Source: RGIG5612 sp963589005
Lineage (GTDB): Bacteria > Bacillota > Clostridia > Lachnospirales > Lachnospiraceae
Reading direction: 5' to 3'
Length of the DNA: 6,239 bases
NCBI GenBank assembly: GCA_963589005.1
Contig: CAVAJR010000053.1
Location: 1-6,239, forward strand
Below are positions 1 through 6,239 of the stretch, one piece after another. Made by a program: the position numbers and the translations under genes. The notes beneath the pieces were generated by a model. That model made no database searches and was not told where the DNA came from. It was given only the letters and a program-made list of their open reading frames with translations. Every line of letters starts with the position of its first letter. The stretch's first letter is position 1.

Positions 1-146
1 GTGGCCATCATCTTCTGTGTCAGCCATATATTTTCATCCTCATAGCGCATTTCAATACTATCCTGCTGATCGCCCACAGAGGCGACATAGGTTAAGTATT
101 CCGCTGCGCTGGAACGGATGGTTATCTCATCTTTTTTCTTTGCCAA
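1..146 (-). CDS. rhuM: RhuM-family protein, N-terminal fragment (cut by window edge)
   Basis: Only the first 48 codons are visible; the gene runs off at position 1 with an open frame. The peptide begins (M)AKKKDEITIRSSAAEYLTY, followed by a stretch containing MRYEDENIWLTQKMMA. I recognise this as the start of Virulence_RhuM-family proteins, where the IWLTQ segment opens a small DNA-binding-like N-terminal region. I chose the TTG at 146-144 as start because a strong AAGGAGG site (161-155) sits 8 nt before it. An in-frame ATG at 167-165 would place that site inside the coding region and has no ribosome binding site of its own. The gene follows the GmrSD-like gene by 73 bp on the same strand. 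RhuM was named from a Salmonella pathogenicity island. Its biochemical role is unclear, and it is often found beside type I restriction genes. Some relatives are fused to other domains, so what lies downstream cannot be judged. Family call fairly sure; function unknown. Confidence 0.82.
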   Translation of the reverse strand, partial: MAKKKDEITIRSSAAEYLTYVASVGDQQDSIEMRYEDENIWLTQKMMA

Positions 147-154
147 ATAAGGCG

Positions 155-161
155 CCTCCTT
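155..161 (-). promoter_or_regulatory. Ribosome binding site that sets the rhuM TTG start
   Basis: AAGGAGG reads on the minus strand from 161 to 155, 8 nt before the TTG at 146. It argues against the upstream in-frame ATG at 167, which would contain it. Confidence 0.75.
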
Positions 162-171
162 TTTCATTACC

Positions 172-208
172 ACAACTTTAATTATTACACAGCTTTGTAA
201 TCAGTTGT
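172..208 (-). other. Nested stem-loop in the spacer between the DUF262 gene and rhuM
   Basis: On the minus strand an outer stem ACAACT (208-203) pairs with AGTTGT (177-172). An inner stem ATTACA (201-196) pairs with TGTAAT (189-184) around a 6-nt loop, with an asymmetric 1 x 6 internal loop between the stems. On the minus strand it is followed by GGTAATG, not a T run, so it does not look like an intrinsic terminator for the operon. It could shape transcript processing or rhuM translation, since the rhuM ribosome binding site lies 11 nt downstream. It could also be chance in AT-rich DNA. Confidence 0.3.
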
Positions 209-219
209 TTTCTGCTTAG

Positions 220-2286
220 CTATTCCGCCTGCGCATCGAAGGATTGTTTCACAATTTCCATAATCTGATCAAGCTCATCCTGATGCTCCATGAACAGTTC
301 TACATCTCCATTACCCCAGCGGCCTAATCCAGTAATATCTTTACATATACCATTAGGATCGCTAACTTCAGAGAATTTCATATTAATAGAGATGCGCAGT
401 CTCTGCTTTTGGAAAACTATATCAACAAAGTTTGTATCCAACTTATATGCTACATATAATTTTTTATATTCTCTCTTTACAGCAGGAGATAAATTCATAA
501 TACGCTTATTTAAAGCTTCATACAGCATCTTTGTAAATGCATTAACATCATATGTCTCCAAAGAATACTTCTGTGCTGGCTTTTCTTTCTCCTGATACGG
601 AGCAAGTTCAGCATCTGTTAAAGATGGATAAGGCCAAATCTTCTCCGCCTTTTGTGCAAGCATGTTTGCTCGTTCCTGAATATGCTGCTCGTTCCACTCA
701 TTAAGCCCAACGACGTATTTGTTAAGTCTGAGTGCACTTTCCTTAAAACCGCCTTGCATCTCCATCTTTTCCATAAAGGATTTATCGCTCATCTCAGAAT
801 TATATGCAGTTAAGGTAAGATTACCTACTGTATGTAAATATCTCTTCTGAACCTCCTGCCACTCATCGCCAAGATCAGCTTGCCACTCTGCAGAAAGATT
901 TTTATTCTGTGGCATAATGTGTTCGATGGTATAGTTTTCTATAATAATCGGAGCCTTATTCTCAAAGTTTTCCAAACGACTTAGAATATAATTTCTAGCA
1001 CGCATATTGTAAATATCACGGCTCACAAATGCAGCCTCAAACTTATCGTTATCCGGAAACTCTTTATAAGTATCCTGCATTACAAAGAATGCCTTAACCG
1101 AATTCAAATAATCATCTGGCTTGATGTAATTTTTAAACGTTGCAAACGTTTTATTCATCGAATTAGTAGGAATCTCACATATTGCACGTCTCAGCACATA
1201 ACTAACACAAAGCTTCAAGATTTCCTTTAGTTCATCAGATGTTATCAAACCATCTGAACAATCATGGTGAATCTTTAGTAAGAACGGATACGATACCTCC
1301 ATCCTCAAATCAATAATATCTTCATACAGCTTTTTCAGGTCCGGATCAGAATTTCTCTTAAACACAATGTCAGTGAAGTATTTTGCATAATCCAATAAAT
1401 CCTGGCAAAGTTCTCTTATAGTTCCAAATTCGCAATTTAGATGATATAACTTAAACTCTTCATAGACACGCCCCTGCTTTGGAATGCGTGAAAGCTTCAT
1501 TGTCAAATAATGGCGAAAGAAAGCATCCATTACTGTTCCTTGCGTTTCGTATACAAATAGTTGCTCCATCGGACGCCAGAGATGCTCATACACATAAGTT
1601 TGCTCAGATGGTTCCAAGCCCATCAAAATATAATTACGAATAAGATCAGACTCTGAAAGTTCTTTGCCAGTTGAATTCAAACTCTCAAAAATCGCCTGTG
1701 CATCATCAACAGTGCGATCCAAGGTAATATTAACAATCTGCAACTTACCAATTGACTCATATACCTCGGCAGGCTGAATTTCCTTATCTGCAAGTTTTCC
1801 AGCAAAGAAACTGTAATTATCGAGCAATTTGGAACGAGTCCCCTCTGAAATCGGCTTTTCCTCTACAAGACATATAAGAGTATCCCGGTCTGTTTCAGTG
1901 AGTAATAACTTATAACGCTCATCTCCGCTTTCATATTCATTCTTTAAAAGCATATTATCAATACGACGAGCATTGATTGTTTTGTCGTCAGGATTCTTTA
2001 TTGCATAATCACGTAATGCTAACAGGAGTAATGTTAATGTGGTCATTCTTTGTTGACCATCAATAATCATATATTTCTGCACACCTGTCGGCATTGCCTG
2101 CTCAGCGATATTAACAATTGAACCTACAAAATGACCGGCTTTGCCTTTTTTCTGCATCTCTACAATATCATTCCAAAGTCGCTTACACTGATCAATATCC
2201 CAACTATAAAATCTCTGATAAACTGGAATCAGAAATTGTTTGTTTCCATTCAATATCTCATAGATATTGCCTTTTCGTGCATCCAT
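220..2286 (-). CDS. GmrSD-like restriction protein (DUF262-DUF1524, with C-terminal DUF5655-like domain)
   Basis: This 688-aa protein is probably a modification-dependent (type IV-like) DNA nuclease acting on invading phage DNA. The N-terminal DUF262 (GmrS-like, ParB/Srx fold) domain shows IPVYQRFYSW at residues 20-29 and the nucleotide-binding signature DGQQR at 76-80 (within YMIIDGQQRMTTL). The conserved FESLNSTGKELSESDL run starts at residue 200. A helical middle region leads to a DUF1524 (GmrD-like, His-Me finger/HNH) nuclease: IEHIMPQ at 454-460 with candidate catalytic H456, then HTVGNLTL at 485-492 with N489 and N496. From about residue 575 to the end, the sequence matches what I know as DUF5655, with YVAYKLDTNFVDIV at 611-624 and a GRWGNGDVE segment near 655-663. 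GmrSD and BrxU relatives use nucleotides and cut glucosylated or otherwise modified DNA; SspE of phosphorothioate systems shares the two-domain layout. The ATG has GGAGGT 5 nt upstream and begins 12 bp after the hsdR stop, so the two are probably translated from one transcript. The protein looks intact. The exact modification sensed is not predictable from sequence. Confidence 0.92.
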   Translation of the reverse strand: MDARKGNIYEILNGNKQFLIPVYQRFYSWDIDQCKRLWNDIVEMQKKGKAGHFVGSIVNIAEQAMPTGVQKYMIIDGQQRMTTLTLLLLALRDYAIKNPDDKTINARRIDNMLLKNEYESGDERYKLLLTETDRDTLICLVEEKPISEGTRSKLLDNYSFFAGKLADKEIQPAEVYESIGKLQIVNITLDRTVDDAQAIFESLNSTGKELSESDLIRNYILMGLEPSEQTYVYEHLWRPMEQLFVYETQGTVMDAFFRHYLTMKLSRIPKQGRVYEEFKLYHLNCEFGTIRELCQDLLDYAKYFTDIVFKRNSDPDLKKLYEDIIDLRMEVSYPFLLKIHHDCSDGLITSDELKEILKLCVSYVLRRAICEIPTNSMNKTFATFKNYIKPDDYLNSVKAFFVMQDTYKEFPDNDKFEAAFVSRDIYNMRARNYILSRLENFENKAPIIIENYTIEHIMPQNKNLSAEWQADLGDEWQEVQKRYLHTVGNLTLTAYNSEMSDKSFMEKMEMQGGFKESALRLNKYVVGLNEWNEQHIQERANMLAQKAEKIWPYPSLTDAELAPYQEKEKPAQKYSLETYDVNAFTKMLYEALNKRIMNLSPAVKREYKKLYVAYKLDTNFVDIVFQKQRLRISINMKFSEVSDPNGICKDITGLGRWGNGDVELFMEHQDELDQIMEIVKQSFDAQAE

Positions 2287-2291
2287 ACTGC

Positions 2292-2297
2292 ACCTCC
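2292..2297 (-). promoter_or_regulatory. Ribosome binding site of the GmrSD-like gene
   Basis: GGAGGT reads on the minus strand from 2297 to 2292, 5 nt before the ATG at 2286-2284. It fills most of the 12-bp gap after the hsdR TAA stop (2301-2299), as expected for closely coupled genes in one operon. Confidence 0.8.
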
Positions 2298-2298
2298 G

Positions 2299-5200
2299 TT
2301 ATTTATTTTCGCCATAAGGTGCTGGGCTATCTGCCACCTTACTTAATTCTACCTCAGACACATATTTATAAAGTCTTTCCTCCCTTTGGGGCTCCACATT
2401 ATCCGTCCAAAGCTCGCACTGACTAATCACTGTGCTTATTGCGAAATCATAGTCCTCTGGTGGATACTTATATTTTTTCAGGAGTCTCTTCACCATCTTA
2501 CGCATCTGTGCCCTGGCTGTTTCTTTCTTCTGCCAGTCGATAGTGCGATTCTTACGAAGCATTTCTGTAAGCTCTCTTGTAAGAGCAATTAACTCATCAT
2601 TCTTATAGAAATCCTTGATATGCTCCGGTTTTGTCAGTGCATCATAAAATGCCAGCTCTTCCTGAGAAAGTCCCAGCTTCTGACCGTTCTTATAGAGATT
2701 GGTAATCTCCTCGGCAGTCTTCAGCAGTTCCTTGATTACCTCTTCATTGGTAATCAGACCGTTGTAGTAAGAATTCATCAGCTGTGCGATCTTCTCCGAG
2801 AACTTCTGTGACTGTACTACATTCGTTCTCTTATAAAGAGATACCTGCTCTGCCATCAGCTTTTTCAAAATCTCAACAGCAATGTTCTTCTCCTTCATTC
2901 TGGAAATTTCATCAAGCACTGCCGGATCAAACAAGCTAAAGTTCTCTCCGCCAGTCTTGCTACTATCAAAGAGACTGATAACACCTTCGCTCTGCACTGC
3001 TGCCTTCAGGAGTTCATTAATCTGGGAATTGATCTCTGTAAGAGACAGACTTTTTCCACCCGTACCACCATATGTAATCTTGATAACTGTAGAACGCAAA
3101 GCTTCCATGTAAGCTGCCTCATGACGTTCCTGATCTGTTGTCATACTGGAGCAAAGTGAATGCGACTGTTTCAGCAACATGGCCTCCTTCAAGAACATAT
3201 CTTTTCTTTCCGGCACACTCGCGTCCAGAATGAAGTTCACGCCACCGGTTATGAGCTTCGCCATTGCAAGAGGTGAGCCGCCGACAAATCCGCTAAAATC
3301 AAAACCATGTAATAAATCTTTGCAGACCTGCAGCTTCTCTTGGAACTTCGGATATGCCATTTTGGCAATATTCATGTCGCCATACTTTGACTGATCGCGC
3401 TTAGTGTATTCTTTCATTGCTGCCTTTAAGGCTGACGCAATTCCAACATAGTCTACGATCAGGCCACCTTCTTTATCTTTGAATACTCGGTTCACACGAG
3501 CAATAGCCTGCATTAAATTATAACCGTGCATTGGCTTGTACACATACATGGTAGCCAAGGAAGGCACATCAAATCCAGTGAGCCACATATCGACAACAAT
3601 GGCAATCTTCATCGGATCGTTATTGTCTTTGAATTTTCTTGCAAGTTCTTCTTTATGCGATTTGGTTCCAATGATTTCTTTCCAGTCTTCCGGATCATTA
3701 TTCCCACCGGTCATAACCACACCGACTTTTTCCGTCCAGCTAGGTCGCATTTCCAAGATACGGCGATATATTTTCATAGCAATCGGACGGGAGTAGGCAA
3801 CAATCATCGCCTTACCAGTCAGAAGATTTGCTCTATATTTTTCGTAATGCTCTACAATATCATCACAGAGAGATTCAATCGTAGAATCTGCACCCAGGAC
3901 ACTTTCCATCTGGCCCAGCATCTTCTTGCTCTTTTCAATGGTCTGTGTGTCCGACTGCTGCTCTAAAATATCGTAAGTAGAGTCAATCAATGCTAAGGTA
4001 TTCTCATCCAGCTTCAGATGAACCACACGACTCTCATAATAAACAGGTCTTGTGGCACCATCTTCCACGGCCTGCGTCATATCATAAACATCAATATAAT
4101 CACCAAAAACCTCACGGGTATTTCTATCTTTTGCTGAGATCGGTGTTCCGGTAAATCCGATAAAGGTAGCATTCGGTAATGCATCGTGAATAATGCGAGC
4201 ATTACCAATTACGGTATGTGCTTCCTTTTCACCATTTTCATTCTCTGACATGACGATTTTCTCATCAAATCCATACTGGCCACGATGCGCCTCATCTGCC
4301 ATAACAACAATGTTTCTGCGTTCAGAGAGAGCCTTCTCTCCACGTTCAAACTTGAACATTGTTGTAAATATAATCCCGTTCGCGCTTCTGCCATCAAGAA
4401 GCGATTTCAAATGTTCCTTGCTCTCTGCCTGCACCGGAGTCTGACGCAGAAAATCCGCACACTGAGAGAACTGTGCATAGAGCTGGTCGTCCAGATCAAT
4501 TCGGTCTGTCATAACAACGATGGTCGGACTTTCCAGTGCCTCCTGTAAAAGATGCGCATAGAATACCATCGACAAGGACTTACCGGAGCCCTGCGTATGC
4601 CAGAACACACCACCCTTACCGTCGGTCTTCGTGGCCACCTTTGCTTTCTCAATCGCTTTACGGACTGCAAAATACTGATGATAACCAGCCAATACCTTAA
4701 AACGACTGTTGCTAACACCTGAAAATAGAATAAAGTTCTTCAGAATATCCAGCAGGCGTTCCTTCTGGAACATTCCCTCATAAAAGGTTTCAAAGGATGC
4801 GTAAGCGGTATCTTCGTAATTGCCATCCTTGGTTTTCCATTCCATGAATCGGTCTAATCCGGAGGTGATTGTTCCCGCCTTGTTGGTAGACAAATCGCTA
4901 ATTACGCAGATTGCATTGTAATAAAAGATGGATGGGATATCCTGCATGTAATTGCGGATCTGATGGTATGCATTCTCTGCTCCCACTTCATCCTTAGCCG
5001 GACTCTTTAATTCCATCAAAACAAGCGGTAATCCGTTAATAAACAGAATGACATCAGGGCGACGGTTATTGCCATTCTCAAGGTATGTAAACTGATTGAC
5101 TACATAGAAAGAATTGTTCTTTGAGTTCTGATAATCAATCAAACGAACAATCGACGATTGCTCCTCGCCCTTCACAAAGAATTTGACCGTGATGCCATTT

Positions 5201-5460
5201 TGCAGATAATCCATGAAGAGGATATTTTTCTGCAGCAGACTTCCGGTATCAAAATTCTTCAATTTGGCCAGTGCCTCATCGATGGCTTCTACAGGCAGAC
5301 CACGGTTAATACGTACCAGACTATTACACAATTCAGCATCCAGCAGGGGACTGCTGTAATCACGATCCATGTCTGGAGCGTAGAGGTGATCATAGCCCAT
5401 GTTTTCAAACAGTTCTATGATGGCCTGTTCGTATGTATCTTCTGTAAATAAACTTGGCAT
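2299..5460 (-). CDS. hsdR: Type I restriction enzyme subunit R (HsdR)
   Basis: HsdR is the ATP-driven translocase and endonuclease of a type I restriction complex (R2M2S). It cuts DNA away from unmethylated target sites. The protein has 1053 aa counted from the ATG at 5460, a normal length. The N-terminal PD-(D/E)xK nuclease domain shows RRPDV with D136, then MELK with E150 and K152, and the HsdR-type QxxxY motif (Q167-Y171). The superfamily 2 motor follows: Walker A HTQGSGKS ending at K294-S295, motif Ia VVMTDRIDLDDQL, motif II DEAH at 389-392, motif III FTGTP at 436-440, motif V MWLTGFDVPS with TGFD at 628-631, and motif VI QAIARVNR at 651-658. The C-terminal third is helical and lysine/glutamate-rich, resembling DUF3387, and should contact the methyltransferase core. 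All key residues are present, so the protein looks active. An in-frame TTG six bases upstream is a poor start because it directly abuts AGGAGG. The gene follows hsdS by 62 bp and precedes the GmrSD-like gene by 12 bp. Confidence 0.97.
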   Translation of the reverse strand: MPSLFTEDTYEQAIIELFENMGYDHLYAPDMDRDYSSPLLDAELCNSLVRINRGLPVEAIDEALAKLKNFDTGSLLQKNILFMDYLQNGITVKFFVKGEEQSSIVRLIDYQNSKNNSFYVVNQFTYLENGNNRRPDVILFINGLPLVLMELKSPAKDEVGAENAYHQIRNYMQDIPSIFYYNAICVISDLSTNKAGTITSGLDRFMEWKTKDGNYEDTAYASFETFYEGMFQKERLLDILKNFILFSGVSNSRFKVLAGYHQYFAVRKAIEKAKVATKTDGKGGVFWHTQGSGKSLSMVFYAHLLQEALESPTIVVMTDRIDLDDQLYAQFSQCADFLRQTPVQAESKEHLKSLLDGRSANGIIFTTMFKFERGEKALSERRNIVVMADEAHRGQYGFDEKIVMSENENGEKEAHTVIGNARIIHDALPNATFIGFTGTPISAKDRNTREVFGDYIDVYDMTQAVEDGATRPVYYESRVVHLKLDENTLALIDSTYDILEQQSDTQTIEKSKKMLGQMESVLGADSTIESLCDDIVEHYEKYRANLLTGKAMIVAYSRPIAMKIYRRILEMRPSWTEKVGVVMTGGNNDPEDWKEIIGTKSHKEELARKFKDNNDPMKIAIVVDMWLTGFDVPSLATMYVYKPMHGYNLMQAIARVNRVFKDKEGGLIVDYVGIASALKAAMKEYTKRDQSKYGDMNIAKMAYPKFQEKLQVCKDLLHGFDFSGFVGGSPLAMAKLITGGVNFILDASVPERKDMFLKEAMLLKQSHSLCSSMTTDQERHEAAYMEALRSTVIKITYGGTGGKSLSLTEINSQINELLKAAVQSEGVISLFDSSKTGGENFSLFDPAVLDEISRMKEKNIAVEILKKLMAEQVSLYKRTNVVQSQKFSEKIAQLMNSYYNGLITNEEVIKELLKTAEEITNLYKNGQKLGLSQEELAFYDALTKPEHIKDFYKNDELIALTRELTEMLRKNRTIDWQKKETARAQMRKMVKRLLKKYKYPPEDYDFAISTVISQCELWTDNVEPQREERLYKYVSEVELSKVADSPAPYGENK

Positions 5461-5466
5461 GTTCAA

Positions 5467-5472
5467 CCTCCT
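5467..5472 (-). promoter_or_regulatory. Ribosome binding site that sets the hsdR ATG start
   Basis: AGGAGG reads on the minus strand from 5472 to 5467, 6 nt before the ATG at 5460-5458. The alternative in-frame TTG at 5466-5464 touches this site with no spacing, so the ATG is the supported start. Confidence 0.85.
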
Positions 5473-5502
5473 GTAATTTTCGTTATATTTCTATTCTATA
5501 TT

Positions 5503-5518
5503 CTAAATGAGAATTTAG
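5503..5518. repeat. Short perfect dyad after hsdS, one copy of a 15-bp inverted repeat
   Basis: CTAAATGAGAATTTAG (plus strand) is a dyad with 6-bp arms, CTAAAT and ATTTAG, around a 4-bp GAGA centre. It lies 5 bp past the hsdS stop codon. The 15 bases 5504-5518 recur exactly, in inverted orientation, inside hsdS at 6185-6199. No T run follows on the minus strand, so it is not a convincing terminator. A dyad with an asymmetric centre would suit a recombinase crossover site, although the arms are shorter than typical tyrosine-recombinase arms. Confidence 0.6.
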
Positions 5519-5522
5519 CTGC

Positions 5523-6239
5523 TTAAAGTTCAAACTTTGAGACATCAATTGCACCGGACATAAGCTTTGGTAGCAATGAATCTCTTAAATGAATGAGCCT
5601 TTCATTTTCATTAAGATTCGAAAACACCATAGAAAACATAGCAGCCGTAGTATCATCGAAAATTTTCATGTCCTCAGGTGAAGGAAGCTGGAATTCAAAT
5701 TCCATAAAATCCTTTTGATATAAATGTGGAATGACACTTCCCTCTGTCCTGCTAGTGATAAAAGCTTTAAACAACCGAGATTTCAGCAAATAGTAAATGA
5801 ACTGTGTTGAAATTTCAGCCTGTCTGGTATTCCTGATTACAAAAATTCCAGATGCGACACTTGATGGAGTTTCCAGCTTATCGACATATCCAATCTTTCC
5901 AATTGTTCCATCCTTGGAAAGAAGGATATCACCGATGTTAAGCATTATTTCGGGAGATTCCTCGTATCTTTCGGCAGATATGTAACCAGCTTTATTCCAA
6001 TCAATTCCAGATAAAGTGAGACTTTCTCCATTGATGATACGATAATCTGAAATTGGTAAATATTCTGATTTTTTTAGGCCTTTCCATCCAATGCGACCTT
6101 TGATATAAAGGTAATCGCCAAGCTTTACTGGTTGAGTATTAGCATTATCAATGGTTTTAAGCAGGATTGTCTCAATTTGCTGCTCTAAATTCTCATTTAT
6201 CTTCTTGTTCAATTCAGCCTTATAGCTCAATTGATAATA
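5523..6239 (-). CDS. hsdS: Type I restriction specificity subunit (HsdS), 3' part, cut by window edge
   Basis: HsdS recognises the DNA target and holds the two HsdM subunits; each of its two target-recognition domains (TRDs) reads half of the bipartite site. The visible frame covers 238 codons and is open at the edge (Tyr-Tyr-Gln before a TTG at 6230). That TTG has no ribosome binding site before it, so I treat the gene as continuing beyond 6239. Numbering from the TTG, a coiled-coil spacer ELNKKINENLEQQIETILLK (6-25) is followed by one TRD from about 35 to 185. The TRD contains VKLGDYLYIKGRIGWKG (35-51), GDILLSKDGTIGKIGYV (100-116) and HLYQKDF (169-175). The C-terminal conserved helix has LRDSLLPKLMSG near 215-226. 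This fits the second half of a normal two-TRD HsdS with TRD1 outside the window. A natural half-length HsdS or a silent cassette is the alternative. The coding DNA is visibly AT-richer than hsdR. Confidence 0.93.
   Translation of the reverse strand, partial: YYQLSYKAELNKKINENLEQQIETILLKTIDNANTQPVKLGDYLYIKGRIGWKGLKKSEYLPISDYRIINGESLTLSGIDWNKAGYISAERYEESPEIMLNIGDILLSKDGTIGKIGYVDKLETPSSVASGIFVIRNTRQAEISTQFIYYLLKSRLFKAFITSRTEGSVIPHLYQKDFMEFEFQLPSPEDMKIFDDTTAAMFSMVFSNLNENERLIHLRDSLLPKLMSGAIDVSKFEL
6185..6199. repeat. Second copy of the 15-bp inverted repeat, inside hsdS
   Basis: CTAAATTCTCATTTA (plus strand) is the exact reverse complement of 5504-5518. On the minus strand it encodes the INENL part of the HsdS central coiled coil, the region where invertible hsdS genes commonly carry their crossover repeats. 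The match does not extend convincingly beyond 15 bp on either side. Confidence 0.6.

Noticed and set aside
3526..3966. 146-aa open frame on the plus strand opposite hsdR
   Set aside because: It lies wholly within the highly conserved HsdR motor coding region, has no recognisable domain and no supporting context; it is a shadow frame, as are the other plus-strand frames over hsdR, the DUF262 gene and hsdS.
4209..4397. 62-aa minus-strand frame overlapping hsdR in another frame
   Set aside because: It overlaps the DEAH region of hsdR and its sequence resembles nothing I know; best explained as an out-of-frame shadow.
5464..5466. TTG as the start of hsdR, adding Met-Asn before the ATG-encoded Met
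   Set aside because: It lies immediately against AGGAGG (5472-5467) with no spacer, whereas the ATG at 5460 has an ideal 6-nt spacing.
5482..5487. TATAAC as a possible -10 element of an hsdR promoter in the hsdS-hsdR spacer
   Set aside because: The hexamer at the proper distance upstream (TCATTT) does not resemble TTGACA, and the spacer is so AT-rich that such hexamers are expected by chance.
5503..5518. Dyad after hsdS as an intrinsic terminator
   Set aside because: The stem is only 6 bp, AT-rich, and not followed by a T run on the minus strand.
1..6239. CRISPR array, tRNA, rRNA or insertion sequence
   Set aside because: No regularly spaced repeats, no cloverleaf or rRNA-like stretch, and no transposase-like reading frame or paired terminal repeats were seen.

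Overview
The window holds one minus-strand defence cluster, transcribed from position 6239 down to 1: the 3' part of hsdS (type I restriction specificity subunit), a complete hsdR (type I restriction motor and nuclease), a complete GmrSD-like DUF262/DUF1524 protein (type IV-like, modification-dependent restriction), and the first 48 codons of a RhuM-family gene. The window cuts through hsdS at its upstream edge and rhuM at its downstream edge. The methyltransferase gene hsdM and the first half of hsdS are presumably beyond position 6239, but neither can be seen.

The source looks like a low-to-mid GC Firmicute, perhaps a gut Clostridia/Lachnospiraceae member. This rests on strong AGGAGG-type ribosome binding sites, use of TTG as a start codon, lysine/glutamate-rich proteins and this gene order. 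It is inference; no marker gene is present.

Layout along the transcript: hsdS ends at 5523. A 62-bp AT-rich spacer carries a short dyad and the hsdR ribosome binding site. hsdR runs 5460-2299 (1053 aa). After a 12-bp gap, the DUF262-DUF1524-DUF5655 protein runs 2286-220 (688 aa). A 73-bp spacer with a nested stem-loop precedes rhuM, which starts at a TTG at 146. No convincing terminator lies between any of the genes, so co-transcription is likely.

How it would work: HsdS with HsdM recognises and methylates an asymmetric target, and HsdR translocates and cuts DNA unmethylated at that target. The GmrSD-like protein would add a complementary layer against phage DNA whose modified bases block the type I enzyme. 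RhuM is a common but poorly understood passenger of such loci.

The most notable non-gene signal is an exact 15-bp inverted repeat. One copy lies inside the central coiled-coil coding region of hsdS (6185-6199) and the other just after the hsdS stop codon (5504-5518). Inversion between the copies would swap the second target-recognition domain for an immediate stop codon, leaving a half-length HsdS. This resembles known phase-variable hsdS loci, but no recombinase gene is in view.
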